DNA from: Bryum argenteum
Taxonomy: Eukaryota; Streptophyta; Bryopsida; Bryales; Bryaceae
DNA length: 64,000 bases
Reading direction: 5' to 3'
Assembly: GCA_037043015.1 (NCBI GenBank)
Contig: CM073329.1
Location: forward strand, 13,842,648-13,906,647
Made by a program: the position numbers and the translations under genes. Of the stretch, positions 34,518-48,870 are shown piece after piece (position 1 is the stretch's first letter; the number at the start of each line of letters is the position of its first letter). The notes below the pieces were generated by a model. That model made no database searches. It saw only the letters and a program-made list of their open reading frames with translations, and was not told the origin of the DNA.

Positions 34518-37500
34518 TCAATAAACGTTCGGCCTCGATTGCGAGTTCCGCAGTATGTACGAGTCGTAGTCGAATGCTGCCGTCATCCATAATCGTCGAA
34601 CCTCGTTTAGACGAAGGTCGCTGAGATATAACAACTGGCTTCTTCTCAGATATAAATCCTCCTGCGCAGGCTAATGTCATCAGGTTGTTGATTTGCGCCA
34701 GCCCCAGAAAAGCAGTTCAATAAAGCAATACAAAAGATGGAGATTCCTAACCTCTCCATGAATGTCCAGATACAATGAAAGCCCCATGCAAGTGCGGTTA
34801 TCTCGTAACAGTAGAAGCTGAGTAGATCGGAGCAACAGAAATATTCCGACACCAGCAGATTCTGTAAAAGCAGGACACCAATATTAGAAGAACATAGAGT
34901 TGTTTGATTATTATTTGACTGCCGACTTCTCATGTAAGTGTGCGTGCGTGAAAACACAAACCTTTGGCTGCATGCTGAGAACACTCTCCGATTCCCAACT
35001 CGTTTCTGCAGCAGTCGGCATCACAACATAGAAGCTCTCCACAAATGAGGCAGATTGCAGGATCCCTGCCAACAGAAAGGTTATCACTTCAGTACAATGG
35101 CTCGTCCTGAAGTCACCTCGGAACAAAATCATCGCACTCGTAACCAATGAGACGACTTAGGATGTGGTTCAAAAGTCGTTCAAAGGTGAAGTTGAAAAAG
35201 CACGTCAAGAAGGGATCGCAAGATTTAAGCACTCACGCAGGCATTTCACCACAACTGGAACAAAGCTTCTTATTGTGAATGTTGACCAGAAGCAATTCCT
35301 GAACAGACAGAGGAATCCAGTGAGGTAAAGGCGGAGCGATTATTTCTTCTTCTTAGGATAAGAACAAAATCGGAAAACATAATTCAATCTCATGCAAGAA
35401 CCTGGAAAACCTCGGGCAATTTATGAAGCAACGCCTTCTGTGGAACTTGTCGCAGCTCAAATGTGAAGGATCCTGGAGCCTGTAGAGTAAAGACACAATC
35501 AAATTACTTAAATTAGTAATAGGGTAGGAGTGGGGACATTCAGATGACAATCTGAATCATCATCCCAAAGCTCGAGCCAAGTAGTAAAATATCCACTATG
35601 GAGATGATATCAGATTACTGCAACTTCAAGGGTGTAACGGAATCCAACTTACTCGTTCATAATGAAGCCTGAGCAGCTCAATTGCAAGCGTCGGGCTCGG
35701 ACCTATATCATTTAACCAGGAGAATGATCAATTAATATAATAGAGTACACTAAACTACAGAAAGCATACATGGATGTATCAAGTGTACCGAATTGAAGGT
35801 ATCACCGAACATTACCATCTTGAGGTTGCAATATATCCGCGCAGTCTGGAAGTTGTAATGCTAGCTTCAAACTGTTGAAGTCTAACACTTTGGTACCTGA
35901 CAGAGATGAAAATCCGGTGTCAGGAGGTCTCCAGAGATGAATCCATGAGAGACACAGTAATAAACGGACGCCATAAGACCCAGTTACCAACTATCGAATA
36001 AAAGCGCAGATGGAAAGCAAGCATACCTGATAAGCCGTGCTGTCCCCCGAAACTCTTTTGAGTAACTATTTGCACCTGAGCACTCAAAACAACCAATAAG
36101 TAGATGGCCAGTAGTGCTTGAAATTAAGGCTCATCAGCACTAATAGTACGAAGACCGATATCCAACTAGATGAAAAAGCAGCCTCCATTAATCGACAACA
36201 GAACGTAGCATCCATTGAAAGAGTTCGGTTCAGAGAAGAGCACCATCACATGTAAGGACAGAGACAACTTACTAGCATCGCAGCTCTTCGCAGAAATGGG
36301 AGGCAGGCCCTTTGGACGAGGGTTTCTACCATAGGACCTTTAACATCCAGCTCAGTGACAGCCAGTTGTGATTGCAATACCGCTGCAGTGTATGCAAATT
36401 TCACCATAGAGAGCAAAGAACGCTTATCAGGTTGACCAGTAAAGATCTGCAAAACATCAATAGCATGTCTGTTAAAGCCAGAACAGCAACTTCAAATGCA
36501 ATGTGAAACAAATCATAATGAATGCATATCAAAAACAGATATATCCTCATTCGAACTGAAACAGCAGAACCGATCGATGATCACTTACAATTAAGAGCAA
36601 GGCAAGAAGCAATAACGGATCAGTCGTTAGGACACCATTTTTCATGATATTTGGAATCCAATCCAAACGATTTTCTGGGGCATCCAGAGAGTTATCCGGA
36701 TTCTGCTCTTGATTTTGATCTTGCGAAGAAATATGACTAGGAGAGTAGGTGGGCTTGTGTTCATCTTCAGCATCAAAAAAATTATCAGGATCGTGCTTTT
36801 GAAGCGGAAATGACGCAGGGACGGTAAAAGAAGCAGCTGTCGCAGCCTGGTGGGTACCACGATGTGGTTCAGGATCAGCATATTTAGGACGTTTGTTATC
36901 CTCTTGTCTGAGGATTGATATCGGTCCACTTAAGATTTCTGGAGACGTTTCCATTTGATGCTCTTGTTTTTCTCGTCTGTGTACTAGCATTGGTCCAGCT
37001 AAGATTTTGGGAGACGATTCCATTTGATGTTCATGCATTCCTTCGGTTTCATGGGAAGATGTTGTAATTGGTTCGTCAATGGCCATATCGGTCGCCCCCG
37101 TCGTTTCCGAAGGTTCGGTCGCCCGCGTCGTTTCCGAAGGTTCGGTCGCCCCCGTCGTTTCCGAAGGTTCGGTCGCCCCCGTCGTTTCCGAAGGTTCGGT
37201 CGCCCCCGTCGTTTCCGAAGGTTCGGTCGCCCCCGTCGTTTCCGAAGGTTCGGTCGCCCCCGTCGTTTCCGAAGGTTCGATCGCCCCCGTCGTTTCCGAA
37301 GGTTCTTCACAAGGATTGGTGCTCTTGGGGAATATTTTCAGTATGATCTCTTCAAGCTCGCGGATGCCAGACGTACTGGCTGAAGTCAGAGACTCTTGTT
37401 CGTCGCCCAGTCCAAGGAGCGTCCTTAGCTCCCGCAACTTCTCCCGCCTGTCTTGCACTGTGAGAACAATTTCTGGTCAGTGTCCAAAACTTTATTGCTC

Positions 37501-40500
37501 GATCAAACGAAACAGTTAACAACTTCGAAATTCCAATGATGACGTTCGTGAAATCCTCACCTGCAGCGGGCAATGTATTAGAAAGCATGGCCAGCCTTCC
37601 TAGTTCCCGAAGAGCTCTCCAATGGGCAGGATCCCCTCCCCAGGTACTTTCGTCCGCGAGCCTAACTGGTGCCGAAGAAGATGACGCTGAAGAGTCGCTC
37701 TTTCCAGGGCCATCTCTAGTTTCCACTTCGCAGTGCATGATATTTAGAACGAGCCCCTCCCAAAGTGCCTGGGATATTTCGAACTTGTTTAGAATGACGA
37801 CCTTCTGTGGAGACTTCGTCTGTACTCTTACTACCTGTATCAAATTGCCAACATCAATACACCACAACAACAATCAAGTACCATAAAATTTTTGATGACG
37901 GCCCTAAAAATTACCTCATTTCATCACAACTGCAACCGCTCAGCAGCATGACCCAGTCAGGAAAGCACAAATAATGCACACTTGTTGACAGAAGCAGTTC
38001 TGACACGAATAGGAATAAAAGGGCTCGATTATTCAAACCTCGAAAATGCATGTCGCCAAGCAAGTGAAAATATACCTGATCACAGAAAAATTCCACAGCG
38101 TGCTCAAGATTCTTGTTTGAATGCCAGAACCTCCTCCAAGACGTTACTGCTTCTATACCCTTGCCTCCCTCGTGTGCATCGGGTCGTTTGGTAAGAAGAG
38201 AAGCTTCCATATCTGGCAGAAGAACATTTGCTAAACGACGGCACGTGGGACACTGAAATTCCGATTTCACAGGATCCACGACACCATATCCTGAGATTTC
38301 AAGTCAAAAAGATATTCGTCTGTGTGAGCTGAGAACATTATCTACCATAAGAACGATAAAGACAAGTCAGACATCAGCAGTATTCAAAGTATCAGAAAAG
38401 ACAAATCTGTCTGCATCTTTCCAAAAGAACTCAAACAGAAGAAGCACGAGACACAGAACTGAAGGAATACTCAGAAACTTCAGACCTCCTGATCAACCAG
38501 TAATGAAATAACAGATTATGTAAGTGACCAAAATACTAAATCTCGGGGACGTGTTCGTGATGCACGTTAAAATGGGAATGAGCAATCACCTGGATGAGTC
38601 AACTGAAGATTCTTCATATGGCCTTGATAGCAGTCCAAATGCATCTGATATTACGAAGGTAGTGTTAATGGTCTATCGAATACTGGAATGTTGATTAGCT
38701 CTAAACAGAAATTCCAAAGCACAAAAATAATCGATACAGTTTCCAAAGAAGAGTTTGGCATTTAGAGAAATGAGCAATACTGGACATTTAGAGAGCAAGG
38801 GAAGAGCAAAGAAAGAAGACACCAATATACCTGGTGTCCACAACATTGAACATGCTCAATAGTGGAAAGATCAATTGGAGTACAGCTTTTAGTCAAGTTT
38901 TCGGAGACAGTCAAAGAGCCCACAGTAACTAGCTGGTCAAGGCCATCGTTCATGCGAACTTCAGGAGACTGGTCGACTTGGAGAGCAGATGTAACATCAC
39001 TGCTGTTGGCTACCTTTATCCCTCTGTCCAGCACTTGGCGTGGGAAATTGTACCGTTGAACTAAAGCAATCCAGCACGTTGAGGAATTGTTGTCATCTTT
39101 CTGGAACATCATGCAAGACTTTGCTGTCAAAGTAGTACTTGATATATGCTCAATAAGAAGAGTAGCAGCACAGAAGTGAAAAGGCTGATATTCTAAACAT
39201 CACATACCTTCCGCTTGCAGAGAACACATTCCTTTGCCTCGGTAGAAGTCTCCATCGCTACACAGTCAGCATCAGCCATAGAGACCACGGCTTTCTCAGA
39301 AGTAGAATCTTTACCACTTTGAGGAAAGCTTTTATCAGCAGTATTGAAAAGCTCCACCTGAGTGCCTTCATTGAAGTCATCATCATCATCACTGACATCA
39401 AACTCTGCCGCGAAAGCGTTTTGCCTGCACACCAAACATCCGTTACATCAGCCACACTCACTGAATCTAAGCAATATCGAGTGATTAATGAGCAGCTGTA
39501 TATGAAGTGCACAAGTTCTAATGTCACACGAATCTCAACGCAGATTTAATACTTACTTGGCAGCAAACGTCTCAAGAATTGCTTTCTGTCGTTGTTCTTT
39601 CAAAAGTTTCCGCTGGATATCTTCGTTCGATAGAGAGTCCACCTCAGGAGCGCCACTCTTTTCATTGGTTGAAGGACAAAGGAGCTCTAGAACATGGTTA
39701 ACAGAATCCACCAAGCCTGTCACATGCATAAAATTCTTAAGCAAGAGCTCCAGCTAATAATCATCGAAATGCAACCTCAACCTCAAACGATACTTCCGAA
39801 CGTTACAAAAAGCAAAGGGGAGCTTTCTGCGTTAGAATGTCGTACGTGCGCAGTCATTAGCACCCAATAAGTCCACTAGCACGTCGTGGATGCTAATAGG
39901 ATTCGACGCTGCATTACTAGATTTCATCCGAATCGGAAGACCAATGTTGACAGCAATATTATCTGTTGGATACTCGTCGAATATACCCTTTTGCGAAGAG
40001 ATTTCTGGATCAACATTCCTGCAACCAAAGCCACAATTTTTACTCAACAACAATTTCATGCCAGTCTGAGTTTGGACATTAACCCCACTTCTGAGAATTA
40101 TGCCAATGAAAATTGTGCGAGATACTTCGAAATGACAACTTTGAAACAAGAATCAATTGAAAAGACTTACCTCATGTTGACCCTGGAATCAGACACTAAA
40201 ACTGCCATCATCTGCAAAGCAGTTACACCAAGAGCTTCCCCGGCTGTTGCTGTTGCGTTTTCTTTGACAAGAAATCTCACCTCGTCCAGTACATTTAAGA
40301 GAAACATATGACAAGCCTGGAAAGAATTCAACGCTTATTAGCAAGAGGTCTCACATACTAGATATCCAAATGAAAATGATGAAACATCATCAATTCCACG
40401 GTACCTTTGTGTGAAGGAGGCTAGAGAGGCGGTCATAAGGTGCTCGAGCAGGGGCAGGTGCCTTTATCCGCCAGTATTGGTTACGTTTTCCAACTTTCAC

Positions 40501-43500
40501 GGCTCGATCCTATGTTTCAGAAATTATAAATTAGTCACATCCCAGGTAAGCAACTAAAGCTGTCATACATTCTGAGAAACGATATCTGAGCGGTCTGATC
40601 GGGAGTCGTCGAAAACTGAAATTACAATAACAACCACACGCACCTCCGCATCCTCCAACTCGATGAGATAGTAATGAGCAAACAAAGGATCAAAATCTTT
40701 CCAGTATTCTGGTTTCAGCTGATAGAACCCTCGATCAGCGACCTGCCAGCAGAGTACTGTGGTAAGACTGAAGTTGAATAATTCGCAAGTAAACATGGAA
40801 TTTGATAGCCGATTACCGTAATCAAATCTATGCATACTAACTCATTGCATACGTTCATAACGAGAGTGTAAATGTTCTGCAATCAGAGGAACAAACCTTA
40901 GGCGCGTGGTATATAGCTACTTTCTCCAACATCGCATTCAATTTCTGATTCTCCATGGGGACAGCGCTCAAGGCGCGACAAAGCTGAATCCATCCATTCG
41001 CAATAGAGTAAGTCGCTACTTCAGCAACAAAATACTTGGCCAATGAATCCGAATAGTGAACAGATATATACTCATCCACAGACTGTAAAACCAATTAATT
41101 ATGTTCCGATACAAGGAAAGTATGAACAGAACCACCTGAGAGTATGTTTGGTCGCGAACACAAAGCCATTGAATGACATCATATTGCAAAACCTTGTCTT
41201 CAGCTTCGTCTATGTCAGTCTTACCCAAATTCCGGCGCTCGCGCACAATCTACGAGTCCAGGTAAAATACATGAGAAAGATTGAAGGTTCTGATTCTGTT
41301 GAATAACAACGGTTTCTGATCACATCCGTGAACGGAAGGGCGGAGATTCCCATAATTCAACGAGGTGAATTTAATTCCAGGGACTATGACCAACATGCAT
41401 AACTCCAATTGAACAGAATGGACTCGTGCAAACATTGCTTGGCCTCAGAAGGCGGTTACAGTTCTCAGTCTCTGATCAGCGACTCAAAAAACATTGTTGG
41501 CCAATAATATAGTTCTGATGAGTCTGAACTAGCCCAAAGGAGCCAATAAATGATTGTCATCGGTTCCAAAAGGAAAGTACCAGTAAAATTAGTCGCATGA
41601 AATCTTGCAAGAGATTAATCTGTGTCTGCCGCCGGCCACCCTTTGGAGTCAAACGTGATGTTGCCATTACCTTAAACTCATTCTGCTCCATACACAACAT
41701 TATCATTCGTATGAAACACATACGAAGGAACTACAATCAAAAATAAGGACGAGCAGAGAGTGAAGTTTGTTGCTTACATCAAACTGCTCCGCTATCTTCA
41801 AAAAAATTGTCTCTTGCATATTCTCAAGAGCGACAGTGCAGAACTGTAGAAGTAATATATCCATGTCCATCGACCTGAGGAATACAACCAATACTTACAG
41901 TTAGACAGCATGAAGGAGGACAAATAACATGTGCTGAAGCTTTTAAAGAACGACAAGAGCAACTGCGAAATCTCGACCAAAAAGTACTTAGCATGAGCTT
42001 AGCATGAGCTTCGTTTAGTCAACTCTTTGTAAGACGATGAGCCAGCATTGCACCGAAGACCCATTAGATTATCAAAGTGAATGATTTCTTACTGATCATG
42101 CCAGAAGCTTCCTCTATAAATTAGCTCTAATCGACTAAATTCCTCTGAAATCCTTCGCCACATTTGCGCCCGTATCTACATTGAGAGAAAGAATGGTTAA
42201 TTATAGACGTCGGGCAGTTCTAATCAAAGAAATGGATAGTAGATCGAGGATGTTCAACTTTTGAAGAAAAGAAAGAGCGAGCCACCGAACCTGTGCCATC
42301 CAGACTAAAATGCGTAATGGATGTTCCATGAGTTGCAGCACCTACAGAAGAGCCACTTGACTTATCAACAAAAGTAAATCAAAATCTTCAGCCTGACCAC
42401 GTAACATGTGCTAGGACAAATAGAACGGAATAGTACCTCATCTTCTGTGAACTTGTCTGTGTCGTGATTATCACGAGATAAGAGCGCAGAAAGAAAGCCT
42501 CTCTCGTGGTTATCCCATGGTAATAGTACAAGCTTCTGAAGTATTGCACTTAAAGTCCTATGAAGTGGTATATGTAGTGAAACATCACGTCTAGACAGTT
42601 GGCTATCTTCATTTTGTTCAGTTATACGCTTAGCCTGTAGACAACTAAAAACACTGCGTTAGAATCACATTTAAGGGCAGCCCAAGAGTAAAGTCATTCG
42701 AAAAACCGACTATAACACTACAGATACAATAGTGAACATTTTGTGCAGCCATGTCAAGCCGTTGCTATGCTTGTCGCCGGGAAATGACTAAAGCGGATAA
42801 GGAAACAATTATAAACCAAAATGAACTGATCGAAACCATGATATGTATAAACTGATACAAATAATACGAATATCGACGAATATAACTCAATCGCTGCACC
42901 TGCGATAGGTACTCCTTTAATGCCTTCAGTGTGTATGTAGCAGCCGTTACGAGAGTCTTCTTCCCAACATCAGGATCTTGATAACAGCGTGACATTAACT
43001 GAAACACTATTGCCATGCTGTTCATCTGTTCAAATCAAGCATTCGCAAAGTGGAAAATTAAGAGGAGGCAAGAGAAACGCAATAAACACAAGAGTTCTTG
43101 CCCGCTATGACAGGAGCAAACAACGCGTACTCAAAAGAACCCAAACACCGAACACTAAAGTTCTGGCAACCCCTACCGAATAAAATGAACATACAAGCCA
43201 CGCATTAAAGCAGAAGACGAGCGTGAATACTCGTATCGGAACAGAAAGCAATCTCTATCCAGGACTAACTATTTCAAAATATTCGAAGCGTTGCTAACCT
43301 CCAGTTGAATAGCAAGAGTCCACGAATTCTCAAATTCAATGTCGTCGTCATTACGATTATACGGATTTATCCACTGTACAGACATGAGGTAAAATGCAAT
43401 AATCAGACACTTCAAGTTCTACAAAATAATCTACTGAAGTCTCAATGCTGAGCAATTTTTCACAAACCATAATACTTAGCAAGGCAAACTGTTCAGATTC

Positions 43501-46500
43501 ATTAATAATGTCGGGCTTGGAATTGCACTAATGAGACAGATATTACTTGAAGAGTTATCGATCTGACAAGTGCCTAGAATAATTTTCGACCAGTTGATCC
43601 ACACACCTGTAACTTGACTAGCACGTCGAGAATACGAGGGAAAAGGTGATGTTGCTTCGAAAGCATATGAACCGCAATATCTCCATGTGTAACAATCAGT
43701 CGTAAATCACCTTGAGGCCGGAGGTAAACCTATTCAAGTTTTTATAGCGAGAATCAGTAAAGCTTCCCACAATTAACACGATCGAACTTGGACTGGTAGC
43801 CATTTGACAGATTGAGGAAGCTTATATCTCCAAATCTAAATTTTATGAGTGAGTTCAAGAGCGCACCTTGCACTTGATAGCATCATCATCAACATCAACA
43901 GCTGGTAGCTCACTGAGTCAAGCATCACAACGAGAATCAGGTTCTGATCTTGCTTAAAATGATAACTACGACAAAAGAACAACACTCAAAGTTTCACAAA
44001 CTAAGACTTGCACAAAATCTACGTTCAGGAGGATACCACTGGTCTCCTCCGGCATAACTAAAAATTCCTCACACAGCGAAGTTGAATTTGAGTGTCGACC
44101 AAAAACAAGAGTCAGGAGATTACTTCCGAACAGAACAAGAGATAACTTTGGAAAAAACTCCAATGAATAATTCAAGTAAGTCGTAATCGTGGACAAGGCG
44201 AGTTGTCATCTCTGGATCGTTAAACAGCTGCACCATCACTGAAAACACACACTCCGCTTGAATCAGCTGTTGGGTGCAACCAGCCAGGTGTGAAATAGAA
44301 GTGAAAATGACCCCACCACGAAACATACCTCTGTCTAAATTCGTGTCAAGGTGCCTGTAATTCCTCCTATATGCTGCATCATTGACCGCAAGTATAATCA
44401 TCTGCTCGTACTTCCCCTTTAAAATATTTAAAAACTGGATCTTAAATTCGTTTCTATACAAGAGTTGTAAGAACAAAGTAGTCTCCTGTAAACAGGTAGC
44501 AACACAGCTGAACGGTCAATTACTGCTTTAAGCTTCTGGCAGTCTCACAACCTACAACATAATACAACCGGTTGTCCAATTTGATACCTAATACACATAC
44601 TAGTCACAAAGCTAGTCAGTTCATGAACGCCTAAAGCGGAGCTCTATGGCTTATCAAAGCCAGTTTCAGTACTCAATGTTTATTACAAGTACACCAAGTA
44701 TGTGATCGGACATATCGTTGTTATGCTTTATTGTTCATAATTCAGTCCAGTCTGCTTGCAAGGCAAGAAGGTATAAATCACAATACCGCTACAATGATGT
44801 CGTCTGGCATCCAACCCAAGCACTCCAGCAAACTCTCCAGCGGCGACATGTAACTATTCATCTGCAAAATAAAGCGGCATGCAGACTTGGACACTTTAGA
44901 ACGAACCCAATACGATCAGTGTCAAACTTGTAAAGGTTCAGTCACCTACAGATAGAAACATTGCCAGCCACTACGTTCTTGCTGACAAAGTCTACTGCGA
45001 CCTCAATAATGAGCAACTTTTCCTATCCTCGCCAGTCATCAGGAAAGCAACTATCAATAGACTATCTAATCGATCAGCCTTAAAGATCTTAACGCTCAAA
45101 CGGGGCTGTCGGAGCGACTTGCAGTCAAATGATGACGCAGATTTTTGTAACCTCAGAGAATGCAGAGTAACTGAAAACAAAGAGTTCTATCCGTAAAGAG
45201 GTTTCATTCAGAGAATCCCCCGATCAAATCTACAAAAATGATGCTGTCTTCAAAGCGTACCTGAAATAGTATTTTGTGCTCTACTATGTCCCTGCAAACT
45301 ATGCTCCGTAGCGCATCTACGGAACAGATCTGCCGAGCAACAAAAGCACCTTGCTTCAATACAAACAAATTCGAACGAACGAAAAATGAAATGATTAACA
45401 TTGTTTAAAATGTGTACAGAACATTCCTGAAATTCGTAGTAAGGGGTAGCAGCGTGCCATATCAGTCTTAGATTATTAGTGAGCAGGTAAGAACCAGTGA
45501 GCGTTGAATTCTCTAGACAACAACAGAGAGTGTGAATACGAAGCAACAAATTCTGACCTTCAATGACCAATTCAAATATATCAACGCCATCGCCATCTCT
45601 TGGTCATATGAAATTATAGTTGAAGATGAAGTCGAGTTATCACTGAGAATTTCATAGAGCTTCTTTATCCAAGCTAGCAGCTCTTCAAGCACATATCGTA
45701 CTGCAACAAGATTACACAGAAACTAATAAGGTGCGTGCGACGTTAGCCAACCACTAAGCGATCCACAGTCTTTACTTAATTCCTAATGATTCTAAAAAGC
45801 TCGCCATCACAAACATTCAGAGTAATTTTCGTCTACACTGGCAGATTCACATACCAGCACAATGTGTACAGCCCATAAGCTCGTCCTTCACTTTCATTTC
45901 TGGCACATTCAGGCGTTGATGTGTAGAACAAAACCTGAAACGATTCAATCGGCAGCACGCAAGATCGTAAGGATCACACATTTTCCGATAAGTTGATGCT
46001 TTTAAGTTCATACTGCGGGAGACTCGACTCCAGTGTCCTGCTCGTTAGAGTATTATCAACTACCAAAGAAACTGTTCGCTCTATAAAACAGACGAAAGAT
46101 GTGTGATAATAATGCGAAAATGACTGCTTCAATCTATATCTTTGAACGTACCCCGATTCCTTCCATGCAGCCCGGTCTCCACAGTCACAGCACCCACCAG
46201 ACTCACTGTGATACATGACTGCATATGCACAACCATCAGAGTCTGAAATTAAGTAAGGTCTACTTCTGTATCCAATGTAGTGCACACACAATAAGTACTA
46301 GCAGCATATCCGATTAAATCACCTGAGACTGCAGCACAACATTCAGTACTATGTTCGTGGCTCTAACAATACATAATTATTTAGTCTTAAATATGGTGGC
46401 TAAAGTAGAATACCGTAATCGTGCTTCCAATGGTTGCCGTTCTGGAAACACTCGACACAAATCGCACTGCATCGTAACACCCGGGACCAGAGAAGATTAT

Positions 46501-47581
46501 TACCAATTCAGGTAGTGTATACTTTAGATGCATGAACTATAACTAGAGAAATCATCATATCAAAAAATCAAAAAAAAATAGCCTATCTACTCTCCAGCAT
46601 TTAATGTCAGTTACATCCATCTACCGACACCAGTCCCTTCGAATCGAGACTTCGTCTTCATTCTGGAGGTCTGAATAGAGCCATATCATAGACAAGTGGG
46701 ACTATGCATCAAGTTCCATCAAACTGAAATGAGCGACTATATCCCCGCACCATGAAGTACAGATTCCAATTCCATACGTATCAAGGTCAGATATGACAAA
46801 GGCTGCATCTTTGTAGTCACTTCAACTTGTTGTCACCTTTAAGCGATAAACTGTAGAAATTGGAACGTTTTCAATCTAGACGTTCCCGATCAGATCGTGA
46901 AACTAGAGCAGGAAAGAAAGTAGACACAAATCGTAAAGACAGTACGTCTGTCAACCGATTGAGACGCTAAAACCCTAAATCCATCACTTTCTAATCATAC
47001 AGACTAGAGGTGTGTAAAATCGAGACCTAAAACATCGAACAAATCCATCTCTCTGATTATTGAAAATCGTTCTCATGCTAAAAGGAGTCTATCAAGTTCA
47101 CGACTTCTGGCAGAATCTTGAATCAATCCAAATTATCAGCTCACTAAAGGCCACAACAATCAATCTCCTCAATGAATAGTGCCACATCCATCGACCAGGT
47201 CACATCCCTTATTCCGAACCTCTGCTTCGTCATATTCTCACATTCAAAATAACACTCGTCACCTAGCAAGAAATCTCGATCATCAAACTGCTCGAATTTA
47301 AGCACTGGAATGCTTGATCCGATCCGAAACAGTAATTCTGATATTATTGTCCGCGAACAGAGCAGATCATACCTAGAATCGTTCGTTTGACAAGTACGGC
47401 AGCGATAAGCAATTATGCCTTTCGACCAAACATTGGTGCATTGCGTTTCTCCTTGCGCTCGAAACTCAGCAAGGTAGTCATCAATAGACGCCCCGCCGCA
47501 CATCTCGAACTCGACCTCCTCAAGGCGACGCTTAGCGTCATTTTCACTATCACAAGTAGGTCGAAGTGGCTCTGAAGACAT
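34518..47581 (-). CDS. PRT6: PRT6-type N-recognin E3 ubiquitin ligase (UBR box + RING), many exons
   Basis: PRT6 binds basic N-terminal residues in the Arg/N-degron pathway and ubiquitinates substrates such as oxygen-sensing transcription factors in plants. ATG 47581 (MSSEPLRPTC) opens exon 1 (47581-47373), followed by 46466-46414, 46242-46152 and 45934-45855. These four encode the UBR-box zinc finger: CTNVWSKGIIAYRCRTC, AICVECFQNGNHWKHDY, YHSESGGCCDCGDRAAW, FCSTHQRL. A RING-H2 finger is spread over 39424-39208 (ECVLCKRK), 39100-38831 (CCGHQ), 38644-38590 (MHLDCYQGHM) and 38290-38076 (FQCPTC). Exon 37459 to about 36590 has a Glu/Thr/Ser repeat. The last exons, 35065-34962 (ICLICGELLCC), 34861-34752 and 34661-34518 (EEDLYLRR), form the Cys-rich C-terminal UBR domain. 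I did not resolve every one of the dozens of exons; length should be about 2,000 residues. The first intron is longest (about 900 bp); most others are 60-150 bp. Confidence 0.92.
37086..37304 (-). repeat. 27-bp coding minisatellite in PRT6 (8 units of EPSETTGAT)
   Basis: Eight consecutive 27-bp units encode EPSETTGAT; the first reads GAI and the seventh TRAT. The nucleotide units are almost identical (CCTTCGGAAACGACGGGGG core), so the array is recent or homogenised. It is much GC-richer than its surroundings. The period is a multiple of three, so length changes keep the frame. The encoded stretch should be flexible and Thr/Ser/Glu-rich, between the RING finger and the C-terminal domain. Confidence 0.95.
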
Positions 47582-48870
47582 TGTCCGTAACCGCAACTTG
47601 CACGAAAACTACGAAATTAACGAGAGTACGTATATCAATATGTTGCGACTAGGAATAAGCCCTTTTCCTTCCATAGCCATCTCTTGTTCGTTGTGGCTTC
47701 ACACCCTAACTCTCTGAGAAGCTTTCTTTCCTCCTTCGCACAACCCTAACACGCTCAGCACCAGGCGCCATCACCTTGCCCCTACCAAACGCTGCTTCCC
47801 ACCGGCCAGCCACCAACTTCGATGATAAAAAATTTTAAAAAATCAATTCACAGAAAAGTACGGACGAACCACAGCTTGCTCGCTTGCTTTTTGGAAATGC
47901 TTCTGAGAAAGATAAGAGAAAAGGGACTCTAGAGTGCAAAACGAGTAAGAAGAACGCTCAAGTTCGACGAAGCTATAAAAGAAGCTTGAATGGCAATCCC
48001 CATTGGTAATGGAGGCACGGTCTCACCTTACCGACAGGGGGAGGAAATTTGAGCTTGGCGGGTTGTCGCTTTCGGCCGGGCAGCCGGCGAGCGGGCTCGT
48101 GGCGGGGCCATCGGTTTTTGACCGGGCAGTTTGGCGGGCAGCTCGGCAGCGTGTTCCTCGATATTCTACCGACTATTTGCAAGATTACGTCATTTACCTT
48201 TGACGACAGTACCGGCGGACTTACCGGGCCCGTCAACTTTTGACTGGGGTCAGTTACTGTATACCGCTGCTACAGGCAGCTGGCGAGATGCTTTCATCAC
48301 AGACAGGACTTCATGTGGCACGTGTTGGTGTAGCCCCATCGGTAGGCAGTAAATTCTGCACTAAATAGTGAAATTAGATTGCCTCACACTAATTACGTGA
48401 CATTTTAGAATATACATAAGTTGGCTGCTTTGCACGAGAGGCCAAGTCATTGATGGGACCAGACATGGCATAGTCTTCTCATGATTGGTTCATTTCCTTG
48501 ATATTGACTGCAAGCACATTTCACATGGATTTTTCGAGATAATATTTTAATGCGTGGGGGACAAGTTATGACACAGCATGAGCTCTAAAATTTGGTAGCT
48601 ACAAGAATGGAGAGCCAATTCATGGCCTTGAGGTAGTTTCTTGATTTCATTACAATAATAACATTTCGTTGGAGTGTTTTGTTGAGAACAAATAAAAAGC
48701 ATGGAATGTAGCTATAAATATGGCCTTGCTTTTATTTCTACTAGATGGCCTTAAGGGCTTTACATGTGGGGAAATTGCCTCCCTTTTATTAGTCTTTGAC
48801 CAATAATTCAACAACCCACCCGAACTTTTGTGTGTTTCGTCCATTTGGCTAGATTATTGGCATGGTTGAA
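47582..48870. other. PRT6 upstream region with a GC-rich island
   Basis: The PRT6 promoter and leader should lie in the first several hundred bases. At about 48010-48250 the sequence turns GC-rich (GGCGGG and CCGGGC words). Frames there are open on both strands only because of composition, and I recognise no protein. The rest is AT-rich with no gene. Confidence 0.45.

Noticed and set aside
37024..37519. Long + strand frames such as RPRRFRRFG and SVAPVVSEG repeats
   Set aside because: They are antisense readings of the PRT6 27-bp coding array; a repeat whose period is divisible by three is open in several frames.
48003..48352. GC-rich frames upstream of PRT6
   Set aside because: Open on both strands in several frames with no motif; more likely promoter composition.
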